Shown piece by piece: positions 37,401 to 52,386 of a DNA stretch of 64,000 bases (position 1 is its first letter; each line of letters starts with the position of its first letter). The stretch comes from Scylla paramamosain (lineage: Eukaryota > Arthropoda > Malacostraca > Decapoda > Portunidae), in contig NC_087172.1 in NCBI RefSeq assembly GCF_035594125.1, forward strand, positions 22,829,430-22,893,429, given 5' to 3'. The position numbers and the translations under genes were made by a program. The notes under the pieces are model-generated. The model ran no database searches, was not told the DNA's origin, and worked only from the letters and a program-made list of their open reading frames with translations.

Positions 37401-40400
37401 TGTCCTTTTCTTTCCTAATATAGAGTGCGATTCATCCATTTTCGCATTTTATTTGTAGGTGTTAAGCTCAAAAAACATATCAAAATATATTTTTTTGGTA
37501 ATGTTATTCTATTTCTTCATTTTGGTTGGTTTTCATCCGTTTTAGCGTTTTTCTACGTAAATCACTGAAAAGACACGTTTTCAGTAATATTGTTGAAATT
37601 GCTGAAAAAAAACACTCAAAAGACAGATTTCTGGTAGAATTGAGTAATTTCTCAATATAGGTGGCTATGCATAAACTTCAGGGTTTGGTACATAACGCCA
37701 GAAAAAAAGCTAAAATTATTTTTTTTATAATGATTTTTTTTTTTTTTACAAAATTTCCCTGAATTTTTTCCAGAATTTTGGTATCTCGGTTCCATTTTTT
37801 CTCTCTCTCTATAAAGTGTTATTTGTGTGTTTTAGCTTTTTGGTACTTAAGGAACTTAAAAACACTCATAATACATGATTTTCTTAATGTCCTTTTCTTA
37901 TACAAACATAGGGTTCTTTACATTTAAGCGTTTTTATAAGTAACATGATCAAAAATACTCAAAAAACATATTTTAGGTAATGTTATTCTGTTTGTCCATA
38001 AAGGGTGTTTTACATGCGTTTTAGCGTTTTGGTATGTAAGGAGTTAAAAAACACTTAAAGGCAAGTTCTTCGTAAAAGTAGGTTTTATTCCCAAGTTATG
38101 TGATTTTTCTGCTTTTTAATTCTTTGTTGCATATCACGCTCAAAAACACTTAAAAGACTTTTTTTCTTGTAATGTCAAAATACATGGTAATGTTATTCTG
38201 TTTCACCATAAAGTGTATTTTGCATGCGTTTTAGTGTTTTGGTATATAAGGAGCTCAAAAACTCTTAGAGGCAAGTTCTTATTAAAAATTGGTTTAATTG
38301 CAATGTAATGTGATTGCTCTGCTTTTTAGTGTTTTATTGCCTAACAATCTCAAAAACACTCAAAAGACATTTTTCTGGTAATGTCTTTTTTTTTTTTCCA
38401 CATGAAGGAGGTTTCGCATGCAATTTAATAAGATTGTTCTGTTTCTCAATTATGAGTGTTGTTCATGAGTTTCAGCATTTTGGTATCTACGAAACTTATT
38501 CATATACACTAGTTTTTGCATTTTTTGCCTTAAGGTTCTTTTGAACTATAAAACACTCATTATACACTTTTCATACAATGTCCTTTTCTTTCCCATTATA
38601 GAGAGCTTTGCATCAATTTTCGTGTTTCTTATAGGTAACAAGCTCAAAAACACTCAAAATATACCTTTTTGGTAATGTTGTTCTATTTCTTTATATTGGT
38701 TTGTTTGCATCCGTGTTAACGTTTTTCTACATAAAACACTGAGAAGACACGTTTTTAGTAATTTTGTTTTGAATTACCATATATAGTGAGTTCCTTATTA
38801 TTTATTGTTTTGGTGCTTAACATGCTGAACAACACTCAAAACAGAGATTTCTGATAAGGTCGTTTAATTTCCTCATATAGGAGGCTTTGCATGCACTTTA
38901 GGGTTTGGTACATAACAGTTTGGTACATAACAAAAATGTACATAAGGTACATTTTTGATAATATTCTCTTATCATATAATTGCCTTGAATTTTTCCAGAA
39001 TTTTGGCATTTCGATACCTATGAAGATGAATAACAAAAGAAAAAAAAAATCCTATTTTTAAATTTTTTTATTTATTTTTTTTCTAAATAAAGAGTGGGTT
39101 TTATGTTTTTGGTACTTAAACTTAAAAACACTCATAATATACGTTTCTCGTAATGTCCTTTAGTTTCCCAAACATAAGGTTCTTTGCATGTATTTAAGCG
39201 TTTTTATAGATAACATGATCAAAAACACTCAAAATACAAGGTTTTGATAATGTTATTCTGTTTCTCCATAAAGTGTGTTTTGCATGCGTTTTAGCAGTTT
39301 TGTAGATAAGGAGCTCAAAAACACTTAAAGGCAAGTTCTTGTTAAAAAATGGTTTTATTCCAATGTAATGTGATTGTCCTGCTTTTGAGTGCTTTATTAC
39401 CTATCACGTTGAAAAAAAAAACATTCAAAAGATACTTTTATGGTAAAGTAATTTTTTTTCCCCACAAAGCTATTTTTGCATGTAATTTGGGGTTTTTGGT
39501 AAATAAAAATGTGAAAAGCACTCAAAATACACGCATTTAGTAAGGTTGTTCTGTTTCTCAATTAAGAGTGTTATTCATGAGTTTCAGCATGTTGGTATCT
39601 AAGAAATCTCTCCATATACACGAGTTTTTGCGTTGTTTGCTTTGTGGTTCTTTTGAACTATAAAACACTTATTATACACTTTTCTTGCAATGTCCTTTTT
39701 GTTTCCCAATATAGAGTGCTTTGCATCAATTTTCACATTTTTGTAGGTAAAAAGCTCAAAAACACTGAAAATGTACCTTTTTGGTAACGTTTTTCTATTT
39801 CTTGATATTGGTTGGTTTGCATCCGTTTTAACGTTTTTGTACGTAAAACATTGAGAAGACACGTTTTCAGTAACTTTGTTTTGGATTCCCATATAGAGTG
39901 AGTTCCTTATTATTTGTCATTTTGGTGCCTAACATGCTAAAAAACACACAAAACACAGATTTCTGGTAAGGTCGTTTAATTTTCTCATATTGGAGGCTTT
40001 CCATGCACTTTAAGGTTTGATACATAACAGTCCGAAAAAAAAGCTGAAATTAACTTTTTTCATAATGTTCTTTCATCACATAATTGCCCTGAAGTTTCCG
40101 AGAATTTTGGCATCTCGGTATCTATGAAGATGAATTAATTTTTTTAATTTTTTAATTTTTTTATTTTTTAAATAAAGAGTGTTATTTGTGAGTTTTAGCT
40201 TTTTGGTACTTAAGGAACTTATAAAAACACTCATAATAATCGTTTCTCGTAATGTCCTTTTGTTTCCCAAATATAATGTTCTTTGCATGTACTTAAGCGT
40301 TTTTATAGATAACATGATCAAAAACACTCAAAATACATGTTTTTGGTAATGTTATTCTGTTTCTCCATAAAGTTTGTTTTGCATGCGTTTTAGCCGTTTT

Positions 40401-41629
40401 TATATATAAGGGGTTAAAAAAACACTTAAAGGCAAATTCTTCGTAAAAGTATTTTTTATTCTCATGTAATGTGATTATTCTGCTTTATATTCCTTTGTTG
40501 CATATCACGCTCAAAAACACTCAAAAGACATGTTATTTTTTTTTCCGAAATGAAGCTAGTTTCGCATGTAATTTGGCATTTTTGTAACTAAAAATGTTAA
40601 AAACACTTAAAATACACAATTTAGTAAGGTAGTTCTGTTTATCGATTAAAACTGTTATTCATGCATTTCATCATTTTGGTATGTAAAAATTTCTCTATAT
40701 ACAGGAGTTTTTGCGTTTATTGCCTTGTGGTTCTTTTAAAACTATAAAACTCATTATACACGTTTCTCGTAATGTCCTTTTGTTTCCTAATATAGAGTGC
40801 TTTACATCCATTTTTGCATTTTTTGTAGGTAACATGCTCTAAAACACTCAAAATATATCTTTTTGGTAATGTTATTCTATTTCTTCATATAGGATGGTTT
40901 GCATCCGCTTTAGCGTTTTTCTACGTAAAACACTGAAAAGACACGTTTTCAGTAATTTTGTTTTGGATTCACATATTGACTGATTTTCATACTATTTATC
41001 GTATTGGTGCCTAACATGCTGGAAAACACTGAAAAGACAGGTTTTTGGTAAAGTCGTTTAACTTCCCTATATAGGTGGCTTTCCATGCACTTTAGGTTTT
41101 GGTATATAACACTCAGAAAAAAAACAAAACTATAATTAACTTTCATGATAATGTTCTTTTTTTCACATAAATTCCGTGAATTTTGGCAGAATTTTGGCAA
41201 TTCGGTACCTCTGAAGATGAAAAAAAAAATTCCCATTTTTAAATTTTTTTATTTATTATTATTATTTTTTTCTAAAACGTGTTATTTGTGGGTTTTAGCT
41301 TTTTCGTACTGAAGGAACTTAAAAAACACTCATAATACACGTTTCTCGTAACGTCCTTTCTTTTCCCAAACATAAAATTCTCTTTGCATGTATTTAAGCG
41401 TTTTTATAGATAACATGATAAAAAAACAATCAAAATACATGCATTTGGTAATGTTATTCTGTTTCTCCATAAAATGTACTTTGCATGCGTTCTAGCGTTT
41501 TGGTATGTAAGGAGCTCAAAAACACTTAAATGCAAGTTCTTGGTAAAATTTGGTTTTGTTTTCATGTAATGTGATTGCCCTGGCTTTTAGTGCTTTATTG
41601 CGTAACACGCTCAAAAATACTGAAAAGAC
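31476..41629 (+). repeat. Satellite array, forward block with several out-of-order joins
   Basis: Forward monomers throughout, with HOR order broken by joins: G to E near 32105; C to I near 33600; K to D near 33833; I to a local AACACTTAAA expansion near 35345-35425; J to F near 36355; C to A near 38175. The segment 35420-36290 is the same subtype as 1-840. No coding features. Confidence 0.88.
35374..35425 (+). repeat. Local AACACTTAAA mini-tandem
   Basis: The monomer-start word AACACTTAAA or close variants is repeated at least four times without the rest of the monomer. It bridges a truncated monomer I and the next monomer A. Confidence 0.75.
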
Positions 41630-44600
41630 ATGCAAAGCCTTCCATATAAGGAAATTAAAGACCTTACCAGAAATCTGTCTTTTAAGTGTTTTTCAGCATG
41701 TTAGGCACTAAAACGATAAATAATAAGGAACTCACTCTCTGTGGGAATCCAAAAGAAAATTACTGAAAACGTGTCTTCTCAGTGTTTTACGTAAAAAAAA
41801 AAACGCTAAAACTGATACAAACCAACCAATATCAAAAAGGACAAAAACATTACCAAAAATGTATATTTTGAGTGTTCTTGAGCTTGTTACCTAAAAAAAA
41901 AAAAAAACGCGAAAATGGATACAAAGCACTCTGTATTGAGAAACAAAGGGACATTGCGAGAAAAGTGTATAATGAATGTTTTATAGTTCAAAAAAACCAC
42001 AAGGCAAAAAACGCAAAAACTCGTGTGTATGGAAAAGTTTCCTATATACCAAAATGCAGAAACTCATGAATAACACTCTTAATTGACAAACAGAGCAACT
42101 TTACTAAATGCGTGTCATAAACACTAAAAGGCAAGTTCTTCGTAAAAGTTGGTTTTATTCCCATGTAATGTGATTGCCATGCTTTTTAGTGCTTTATTGC
42201 CTAACACGCTCAAAAACACTCAGACACTTTTCTGGTAATGCCATTTTTTTCCCACATAAAACTAGTTTCGCATGGAATTTGGGGTTTTGGTAACTAAGAA
42301 TGTAAAAAAAACACTTAAAATACACGCATTTAGTAAGGTTGTTCTGTTTCTTGATTAAGAGTGTTATTCATGAGTTTCAGTATTTTGGTATCTTAGATAC
42401 TTCTCCATACAGTCGAATTTTTGCGTTTTTTGCCTTGTGATTCTGGTGAAAGTATAAAACACTCATTATACACGTTTCTCATTATGTCCTTTTTTTTTTT
42501 TCTTATATAGAGTGCTTTGCATCCATTTTCGCTTTTTTTTATGTAACAAGCTCAAAAACACACAAAATATACTTTTTTGGTAATGTTATTCTATTTCTTC
42601 ATATTGGTTGGTTACCGTCCGTTTTAGCGTTTTTCTACGTAAATCTTTTAAAAGACACGTTTTCAGTCATTTTGTTTTGGATTTCCATATAGAGTGACTT
42701 TCATATTATTTATCGTTTTGGTGCCTAACATGCAGAAAAACACTCAAAAGACAGATTTCTTGTAAAATCGTTAAATTTCATCAGATAGGTGGTTTGCATA
42801 CACTTTATGGTTTGGAACATAACTCCGAAAAAAAAAGTAAAACTAATTTTTTCGATAATGTTTTTTCCACATAATTTCCCTGAATTTTGGCAAAATTTTG
42901 GCATCTTGGTACCTATGAACATCAATAACAAAAAAATAAAAATGCTATTTTTTTTTTTATTTATTTTTTCTATAAAGAGTGTTATTTGTAGGTTTTAACG
43001 TTTTGGTACTTAAGGAACATTTAAACATTCATAATACACATTTCTCGTAATGTCCTTTCTTTTCCAAAATATGGGGATCTTAACATGTATTTAAGCGTTT
43101 TTATAGGTAACATGATAAAAAAACACTCAAAACACTTATTTTTGGTAATGTTATTCTGCTTCTCCATAAAGGAGTGTTTTGCATGCGTTTTAGTGATTTG
43201 GTATGTAAGGAGCTGAAAAACACTTCAAGGCAAGTTCTTGGTAAAAGTTGGTTTTATTGCAATGTAATATGATTGCCCTGCTTTTTAGTTCTTTATTGCC
43301 TAAGACGCTCATAAACACTGAAAAGATACTTTTTGTTATGTCATTTTTTTCCCACATTAAGCTAGTTTCGCATGCTATTTAGGGTTTTGGAAAAGAATAT
43401 GAAAAAAAAACCCCTCAAAATACACTCATTTGGTAATGTTGTTCTGTTTCTCAATTCTGATTTTTATTCATGAGTTTCAGCATTTTGGTATCTAAGAAAC
43501 TTCTTTATATACACGAGTTTTTGCGTTTTTTGCCTTGTGGTTCTTGTGAACCACAAGTTCTTTTGCCCGAAAATAATAAGACACTCATTATATATATTTC
43601 TCGTAATCTCCTTTTCTTTCCCAATAGGGAGTGCTTTGCATCCATTTTCGCGTTTTTTGTAGGTAACAAGCTCAAAAACACTAAAAATATACCTCTTTGG
43701 TAATGTTTTTCTATTTCTTCATATTGGCTGGTTTTAATCTGTTTTAGCGTTTTTCTACGTAAAACACCGAAAAGACACGTTTTCAGTAATTTTGTTTTCG
43801 ATTCCCAAAGAATATTGCCAGAATTTTGGCATCATAGTACCTATGAAGATGAATAAAAAAAAAAAAATACATATTTTATTTTTTTTTTTTTCTCTATAAA
43901 GTGTGTTATTTGTGGGTTTTAGCTTTTTTTGTACTTAAGGAACTTAAAAACACTCATAATACACGTTTCTCGAATGTCCTCTTGTTTCCCCAAAAAAGGG
44001 TTCCTTACATGTATTTAAGCGTTTTTATTGGTAACATGATCAAAAACCCTCAAAATATATGTTTTTAGTAATGTTCTACTGTTTCACCATAAAGTGTATT
44101 TTGCATGCGTTTTAGTGTTTTGGTACATAAGGAGCTCAAAAACATTTAAAGGCAAGTTCTTGTTAAAAATTGGTTTTATTCCAATGTAATGTGTTTGCCC
44201 TACTTTTTAGTGCTTTATTGCCTAACACTCTCAAAAACACTCAAAGGACATTTTTCATAGTAATGTCATTTTTTACCCACATAAAGCTGGTTTCGCATGG
44301 AATTTGGGATTTTGGTAACTAAGAATGTGAAAAACACTCAAAATACACGCATTTAGTAAGATTGTTCTGTTTCTCAATTAAGAGTGTTGTTCCAGAGTTT
44401 CAGCATTTTAGAATGTAAGAAACTTCTCTATATACACGTATTTTTACGTTTTTTGCCTTGTAGTTCTTGTGAAACTATAAAACACTCATTATATACGTTT
44501 CTTGTAATGTCCTTTTGCTTCCGAATATAAAGCGCTTTCTATCCATTTTTGCGTTTTTTTGTAGGTAACAAATTTAAAAACACTCAAAATATACCTTTTT

Positions 44601-46260
44601 GGTAATGTTATTTTATTTCTTCATATTGGTTGGTTTGCATCCGTTTTAGCGTTTTTCTACATAAAACACGGAAAAGACACGTTCTTAGTAATTTTGTTTT
44701 AGATTCCCATATAGATTGACTTCCATGTTATTTATCGTGTTGGTTCCTAAGATGCTGAAAAACACTCATAAGACCGTTTTCTGGCAAAGACGTTTAATTT
44801 ACCGTTATAGGTGGCTTTGCATGCACTTTACGGGTTTGGTACATAACAGTCCGAAAAAAAAGCTAAGTTTAACTTTTTGATAATGTTCTTATTTCACATA
44901 ATTTTCTGAATTTTTCCCGAATTTTGCCATATCGGTACCTGTGAAGATGAATAAGAAAGAAAAAAAATATTGTATTTATTTTTATTTATTTTTTGTTTTC
45001 TCAATAAAGAGTTTTATTTGTGGCTTTTTGCTTTTTGGTAATTAATGAACTTAAAAACACTTATAATACACGTTTCTCAGAATCTCCTTTCGTTTCCCAA
45101 AAATAGTGTTCTTTGCCTGTATTTAAGCGTTTTTATTGGTAACGTGATCAAAAACACCCAAAATACATGTTTTTAGTAATGTTATTCTGTTTCACAATAA
45201 AGTGTGTTTTGCATGCGTTTTAGTGTTTTGGTATATAAGGAGCTCAAAAACACTAAAAGGCAAATTCTTGGTAAAAATTCGTTTTACTCCAATGTAATGT
45301 GATTGCCCTCCTTTTTAATACTTTATTGCCTATCACGCTCAAAAGCACTCAAAAGACACTTTTCTGGTAAATCTTTTTTTTTCCCACAAATCTATTTTCG
45401 CATGCAATTTGGGGTTTTGGTAACTAAGAATGTTAAAAGCATTCAAAATACACGCATTTAGTAAGGTTGTTCTGTTTCTCAATTAGGAGTGTTATACATG
45501 AGTTTTAGCATTTTATTATCTAGGAAACCTCTCCATATACACGAGATTTTGCATTTTTTGCCTTGTGGTTCCTTTGAACTATAAAACACTCATTATACAC
45601 TTTTCTCTCAATGTCCCTTTGTTTCCCAATATAGAGTGCTTTGCATCAATTTTCGCGTTTTTTGTAGGTAACAAGCTCAAAAACACTCAAAATATACTTT
45701 TTTAGTAACGTTGTTCTATTTCTTGATATTGGTTGCTTTGCATCTGTTTTAGCGTTTTTCTATGTAAAACATTGAGAAGACATGTTTTCAGTAACTTTGT
45801 TATGGATTCCCATATAGAGTGAGTTCCTTATTATTTATCGTTTTGGTGCCTAACATGCTAAAAAACACACAAAACAGATTTCTGGTAAGGTCGTTTAATT
45901 TCCTCATATTGGAGGCTTTCCATGCACTCTAGTGTTTGGTACATAACAGTCCGAAGAAAAAAGAGCTGAAATTAACTTTTTTGATAATATTCTTTTATCA
46001 CATAATTGCCCTGAATTTCCCCAGAATTTTGGCATCTCGGTACCTATGAAGATGAATAACAAAAAAAAAAAAAAAAAAAATCATAATTTTAATTTTTTAA
46101 ATTTTTTTTATTTTCTAAATAAAGAGTGTTATTTGTGGGTTTTAGCTTTTTCAATTTTAAGAAATAAAAAAAATAAAAAAATAATACACGTTTCTCGTAA
46201 TGTCCTTTTGTTTCCCAAACATAATGTTCTTTGCATATATTTAAGCGTTTTTATAGATAA
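41414..46260 (+). repeat. 4.85-kb satellite segment, copy 1 of a tandem duplication
   Basis: Starts in the CATGATAAAAAAACAATC of monomers K/A and spans inverted block 2 and the monomers up to the next CATGATAAAAAACAATC at 46261. It matches 46261-51106 base for base apart from scattered substitutions and short homopolymer changes. Rare variants are shared, such as ATGTACTTTGCATGCGTTCT. Confidence 0.9.
41630..42114 (-). repeat. Inverted satellite block 2
   Basis: H' to D' in reverse with the same two junctions as block 1. D' is full length here (GGAAAAGTTTCCTATATACC present), unlike blocks 1, 4 and 5. Confidence 0.9.
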
Positions 46261-46475
46261 CATGATAAAAAACAATCAAAATACATGCATTTGGTAATGT
46301 TATTCTGTTTCTCCATAAAATGTACTTTGCATGCGTTCTAGCGTTTTGGTATGTAAGGAGCTCAAAAACACTTAAATGCAAGTTCTTGGTAAAATTTGGT
46401 TTTATTTCCATGTAATGTGATTGCCCTGGCTTTTAGTGCTTTATTGCGTAACACGCTCAAAAATATTGAAAAGAC
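42115..46475 (+). repeat. Satellite array, forward block
   Basis: Forward monomers. A join from G to I occurs near 43810 (GATTCCCAAAGAATATTGCC). The D monomer near 43543 carries the CTTGTGAACCACAAG palindrome. Confidence 0.9.
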
Positions 46476-49400
46476 ATGCAAAGCCTTCCATATAAGGAAA
46501 TTAAAGACCTTACCAGAAATCTGTCTTTTAAGTGTTTTTCAGCATGTTAGGCACTAAAACGATAAATAATAAGGAACTCACTCTCTGTGGGAATCCAAAA
46601 GAAAATTACTGAAAACGTGTCTTCTCAGTGTTTTACGTAAAAAAAAATCGCTAAAACTGATACAAACCAACCAATATAAAAAAGCACAAAAACATTACCA
46701 AAAATGTATATTTTGAGTGTTCTTGAGCTTGTTACCTACAAAAAAAAAAACGCGAAAATGGATACAAAGCACTCTGTATTGGGAAACAAAGGGACATTGC
46801 GAGAAAAGTGTATAATGAATGTTTTATAGTTCAAAAAAACCACAAGGCAAAAAACGCAAAAACTCGTGTGTATGGAATAGTTTCCTATATACCAAAATGC
46901 AGAAACTCATGAATAACACTCTTAATTGACAAACAGAGCAACTTTACTAAATGCGTGTCATAAAAACTAAAAGGCAAGTTCTTCGTAAAAGTTGGTTTGA
47001 TTCCCATGTAATGTGATTGCCATGCTTTTTAGTGCTTTATTGCCTAACACGCTCAAAAACACTCAAAGACACTTTTCTGGTAATGCCATTTTTTTTCCCA
47101 CATAAAACTAGTTTCGCATGGAATTTGGGGTTTTGGTAACTAAGAATGTAAAAAAAACACTTAAAATACACGCATTTAGTAATGTTGTTCTGTTTCTTGA
47201 TTAAGAGTGTTATTCATGAGTTTCAGTATTTTGGTATCTTAGATTCTTCTCCATATAGTCGAGTTTTTGCGTTTTTTGCCTTGTGATTCTGGTGAAAGTA
47301 TAAAACACTCATTATACACGTTTCTCATTATGTCCTTTTTTTTTCTTATATAGAGTGCTTTGCATCCATTTTCGCTTTTTTTTTATGTAACAAGCTCAAA
47401 AACACACAAAATATACTTTTTTGGTAATGTTATTCTATTTCTTCATATTGGTTGGTTTCCGTCCGTTTTAGCGTTTTTCTACGTAAATCTTTTAAAAGAC
47501 ACGTTTTCAGTCATTTTGTTTTTGATTTCCATATAGAGTGACTTTCATATTATTTATCGTTTTGGTGCCTAACATGCAGAAAAACACTCAAAAGACAGAT
47601 TTCTTGTAAAATCGTTAAATTTCATCAGATAGGTGGTTTGCATACACTTTTTGGTTTGAAACATAACTCCGAAAAAAAAAGTAAAACTAGTTTTTTCGAT
47701 AATGTTTTTTCCACATAATTTCCCTGAATTTTGGCAAAATTTTGGCATCTTGGTACCTATGAACATCAGTAACAAAAAAATAAAAATGCTATTTTTTATT
47801 TTATTTTTTTTTCTATAAAGAGTGTTATTTGTAGGTTTTAACGTTTTGGTACTTAAGGAACATTAAAACATTCATAATACACATTTCTCGTAATGTCCTT
47901 TCTTTTCCAAAATATGGGGATCTTAACATGTATTTAAGCGTTTTTATAGGTAACATGATAAAAAAACACTCAAAACACTTATTTTTAGTAATGTTATTCT
48001 GCTTCTCCATAAAGGAGTGTTTTGCATGCGTTTTAGTGATTTGGTATGTAAGGAGCTGAAAAACACTTCAAGGCAAGTTCTTGGTAAAAGTTGGTTTTAT
48101 TGCAATGTAATATGATTGCCCTGCTTTTTAGTTCTTTATTGCCTAAGACGCTCATAAACACTGAAAAGATACTTTTTGTTATGTCATTTTTTTCCCACAT
48201 TAAGGTTGTTTCGCATGCTATTTAGGGTTTTGGAAAAGAATATGAAAAAAAAACCCTCAAAATACACTCATTTGGTAATGTTGTTCTGTTTCTCAATTCA
48301 GATTTTTATTCTTGAGTTTCAGCATTTTGGTATCTAAGAAACTTCTTTATATATACGAGTTTTTGCGTTTTTTGCCTTTTGGTTCTTGTGAACCACAAGT
48401 TCTTTTGCCCGAAAATAATAAGACACTCATTATACATATTTCTCGTAATCTCCTTTTCTATCCCAATAGGGAGTGCTTTGCATCCATTTTCGCGTTTTTT
48501 GTAGGTAACAAGCTCAAAAACACTAAAAATATACCTCTTTGGTAATGTTTTTCTATTTCTTCATATTGGCTGGTTTTAATCTGTTTTAGCGTTTTTCTAC
48601 GTAAAACACCGAAAAGACACGTTTTCAGTAATTTTGTTTTCGATTCCCAAAGAATATTGCCAGAATTTTGGCATCATAGTATCTATGAAGATGAATAAAA
48701 AAAAAAAAAATACATATTTTATTTTATTTTTTTTTCTCTATAAAGTGTGTTATTTGTGGGTTTTAGCTTTTTTTGTACTTAAGGAACTTAAAAACACTCA
48801 TAATACACGTTTCTCGAATGTCCTCTTGTTTCCCCAAAAAAGGGTTCTTTACATGTATTTAAGCGTTTTTATTGGTAACATGATCAAAAACCCTCAAAAT
48901 ACATGTTTTTAGTAATGTTCTACTGTTTCACCATAAAGTGTATTTTGCATGCGTTTTAGTGTTTTGGTACATAAGGAGCTCAAAAACACTTAAAGGCAAG
49001 TTCTTGTTAAAAATTGGTTTTATTCCAATGTAATGTGTTTGCCCTACTTTTTAGTGCTTTATTGCCTAACACTCTCAAAAACACTCAAAAGACATTTTTC
49101 ATAGTAATGTCATTTTTTACCCACGTAAAGCTGGTTTCGCATGCAATTTGGGATTTTGGTAACTAAGAATGTGAAAAACACTCAAAATACACGCATTTAG
49201 TAAGATTGTTCTGTTTCTCAATTAAGAGTGTTGTTCCAGAGTTTCAGCATTTTAGAATGTAAGAAACTTCTCTATATACACGTGTTTTTACGTTTTTTGC
49301 CTTGTAGTTCTTGTGAAACTATAAAACACTCATTATATACGTTTCTTGTAATGTCCTTTTGCTTCCGAATATAAAGTGCTTTCTATCCATTTTCGCGTTT

Positions 49401-51106
49401 TTTTGTAGGTAACAAATTCAAAAACACTCAAAATATACCTTTTTGGTAATGTTATTTTATTTCTTCATATTGGTTGGTTTGCATCCGTTTTAGCGTTTTT
49501 CTACATAAAACACGGAAAAGACACGTTTTTAGTAATTTTGTTTTAGATTCCCATATAGATTGACTTCCATGTTATTTATCGTGTTGGTTCCTAAGATGCT
49601 GAAAAACACTCATAAGACCGTTTTCTGGCAAAGACGTTTAATTTACCGTTATAGGTGGCTTTGCATGCACTTTACGGGTTTGGTACATAACAGTCCGAAA
49701 AAAAAGCTAAGTTTAACTTTTTGATAATGTTCTTATTTCACATAATTTTCTGAATTTTTCCCGAATTTTGCCATATCGGTACCTGTGAAGATGAATAAGA
49801 AAGAAAAAAAATATTGTATTTATTTTTATTTATTTTTTGTTTTCTCAATAAAGAGTTTTATTTGTGGCTTTTTGCTTTTTGGTAATTAATGAACTTAAAA
49901 ACACTCATAATACACGTTTCTCAGAATCTCCTTTCGTTTCCCAAAAATAGTGTTCTTTGCATGTATTTAAGCGTTTTTATTGGTAACGTGATCAAAAACA
50001 CTCAAAATACATGTTTTTGGTAATGTTATTCTGTTTCACAATAAAGTGTGTTTTGCATGCGTTTTAGTGTTTTGGTATATAAGGAGCTCAAAAACACTAA
50101 AAGGCAAATTCTTGGTAAAAATTCGTTTTACTCCAATGTAATGTGATTGCCCTCCTTTTTAATACTTTATTGCCTATCACGCTCAAAAGCACTCAAAAGA
50201 CACTTCTCTGGTAAATCTTTTTTTTTTCCCACAAATCTATTTTCGCATGCAATTTGGGGTTTTGGTAACTAAGAATGTTAAAAGCATTCAAAATACACGC
50301 ATTTAGTAAGGTTGTTCTGTTTCTCAATTAGGAGTGTTATACATGAGTTTTAGCATTTTATTATCTAGGAAACCTCTCCATATACACGAGATTTTGCGTT
50401 TTTTGCCTTGTGGTTCCTTTGAACTATAAAACACTCATTATACACTTTTCTCTCAATGTCCCTTTGTTTCCCAATATAGAGTGCTTTGCATCAATTTTCG
50501 CGTTTTTTGTAGGTAACAAGCTCAAAAACACTCAAAATATACTTTTTTAGTAACGTTGTTCTATTTCTTGATATTGGTTGCTTTGCATCTGTTTTAGCGT
50601 TTTTCTATGTAAAACATTGAGAAGACATGTTTTCAGTAACTTTGTTATGGATTCCCATATAGAGTGAGTTCCTTATTATTTATCGTTTTGGTGCCTAACA
50701 TGCTAAAAAACAATCAAAACACAGATTTCTGGTAAGGTCGTTTAATTTCCTCATATTGGAAGCTTTCCATGCACTCTAGTGTTTGGTACATAACAGTCCG
50801 AAGAAAAAAGAGCTGAAATTAACTTTTTTGATAATATTCTTTTATCACATAATTGCCCTGAATTTCCCCAGAATTTTTGGCATCTCGGTACCTATGAAGA
50901 TGAATAACAAAAAAAAAAAAATAAATCATAATTTTAATTTTTTTAATTTTTTTATTTTCTAAATAAAGAGTGTTATTTGTGGGTTTTAGCTTTTTCAATT
51001 TTAAGAAATAAAAAAAAATAAAAAAATAATACACGTTTCTCGTAATGTCCTTTTGTTTCCCAAACATAATGTTCTTTGCATATACTTAAGCGTTTTTATA
51101 GATAAC
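46261..51106 (+). repeat. 4.85-kb satellite segment, copy 2 of a tandem duplication
   Basis: Second copy of 41414-46260, offset about 4842-4847 bp along its length. The offset changes only by a few bases, mainly in A/T runs. Confidence 0.9.
46476..46957 (-). repeat. Inverted satellite block 3
   Basis: Copy of block 2 carried by the 4.85-kb duplication, with the same junctions and full-length D'. Confidence 0.9.
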
Positions 51107-52386
51107 ATGATCAAAAACAATTAACATACTTGTTTTTGGTAATGTTATTCTGTTTTTCCATAGAGTTTGTTTTGCATGCATTTTAGCGGTTTGGTCTATA
51201 AGGGGTTAAAAAACACTTAAAGGCAAATTCTTCGTAAAAGTTGGTTTTATTCCCATGTAATGTGATAGTTCTGCTTTTTAGTGCTTTGGTGCATATCACG
51301 CTAAAAAACACTCAAAAGACACTTTTCTAATGTCTTTTTTTTTTTTTTTACCACATGAAGCTGGTTTCGCATGTAATTTGGCATTTTCATAAATAAGAAT
51401 GTGAAAAACACTCAAAATACACAATTTGGTAAGGTAGTTCTGTTTATCGATTTATGCATTTATTCATTTTGATATGTAAGAAATTTCTCTATATACACGA
51501 GTTTTTGCGTTTATTGCCTTGTGGTTCTTTTAAAACTATAAAACACTCATTATACACGTTTCTCGTAATGTCCTTTTGTTTCCTAATATAGAGTGCTTTA
51601 CATTCTTTTTTTGCATTCTTGTAGGTAACAAGCTCAAAACACTCAAAATATATCTTTTTTGATAATGTCATTCTATTTCTTCATATAGGATGGTTTGCAT
51701 CCGCTTTAGCGTTTTTCTACGTAAAACACTGAAAAGACACGTTTTCAGTAATTTTCTTTTGGATTCACATAGTGACTGACTTCCATATTATTTATTGTTT
51801 TGGTGCCTAACATGCTGAAAAACATTAAAAAGACACGTTTCAGGTAAAGTCGTTTAACTTCTTTATATAGGTGGCTTTGCATGCACTTTAGTGTTTGGTA
51901 CATAACAATCCTATAATTAACTTTTATGATAATGTTCTTTTTTCCACATAAATTCCCTGAATTTTTGCATAATTTTGGCATCTCGGTACCTATGAAGATG
52001 AATAACAAAAAAAAAAAAATCCCATTTTTTTTTTTTTCTAAAGAGTGTTATTTTTGAGTTTTAGCTTTTTTGGTACCGAAGGAACTTAAAAATCACTCAT
52101 AATACACGTTTCTCGTAACGTTCTTTCGTTTCCCAAACACAAGGTTCTTTGCATTTATTTAAGCGTTTTTTTTAGATAACATGATCAAAAACACTCAAAA
52201 TACATGTATTTGGTAATGTTATTCTGTTTCTCCATAAAATGTATTTTGCATGAGTTTTACCGTTTTGGTATGTAAGGAGCTCAAAAACACTTAAAGGCCA
52301 GTTATTGGTAAAATTTGGTTTTATTCCTATGATTGCTCTGGCTTTTAGTGTTTTATTGCGTAACACGCTCAAAAACACTGTAAAGA
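46958..52386 (+). repeat. Satellite array, forward block
   Basis: Forward monomers including most of duplication copy 2. After 51107 the array resembles 29.7-31.0 kb, 40.3-41.6 kb and 58.7-60.0 kb. Confidence 0.9.
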
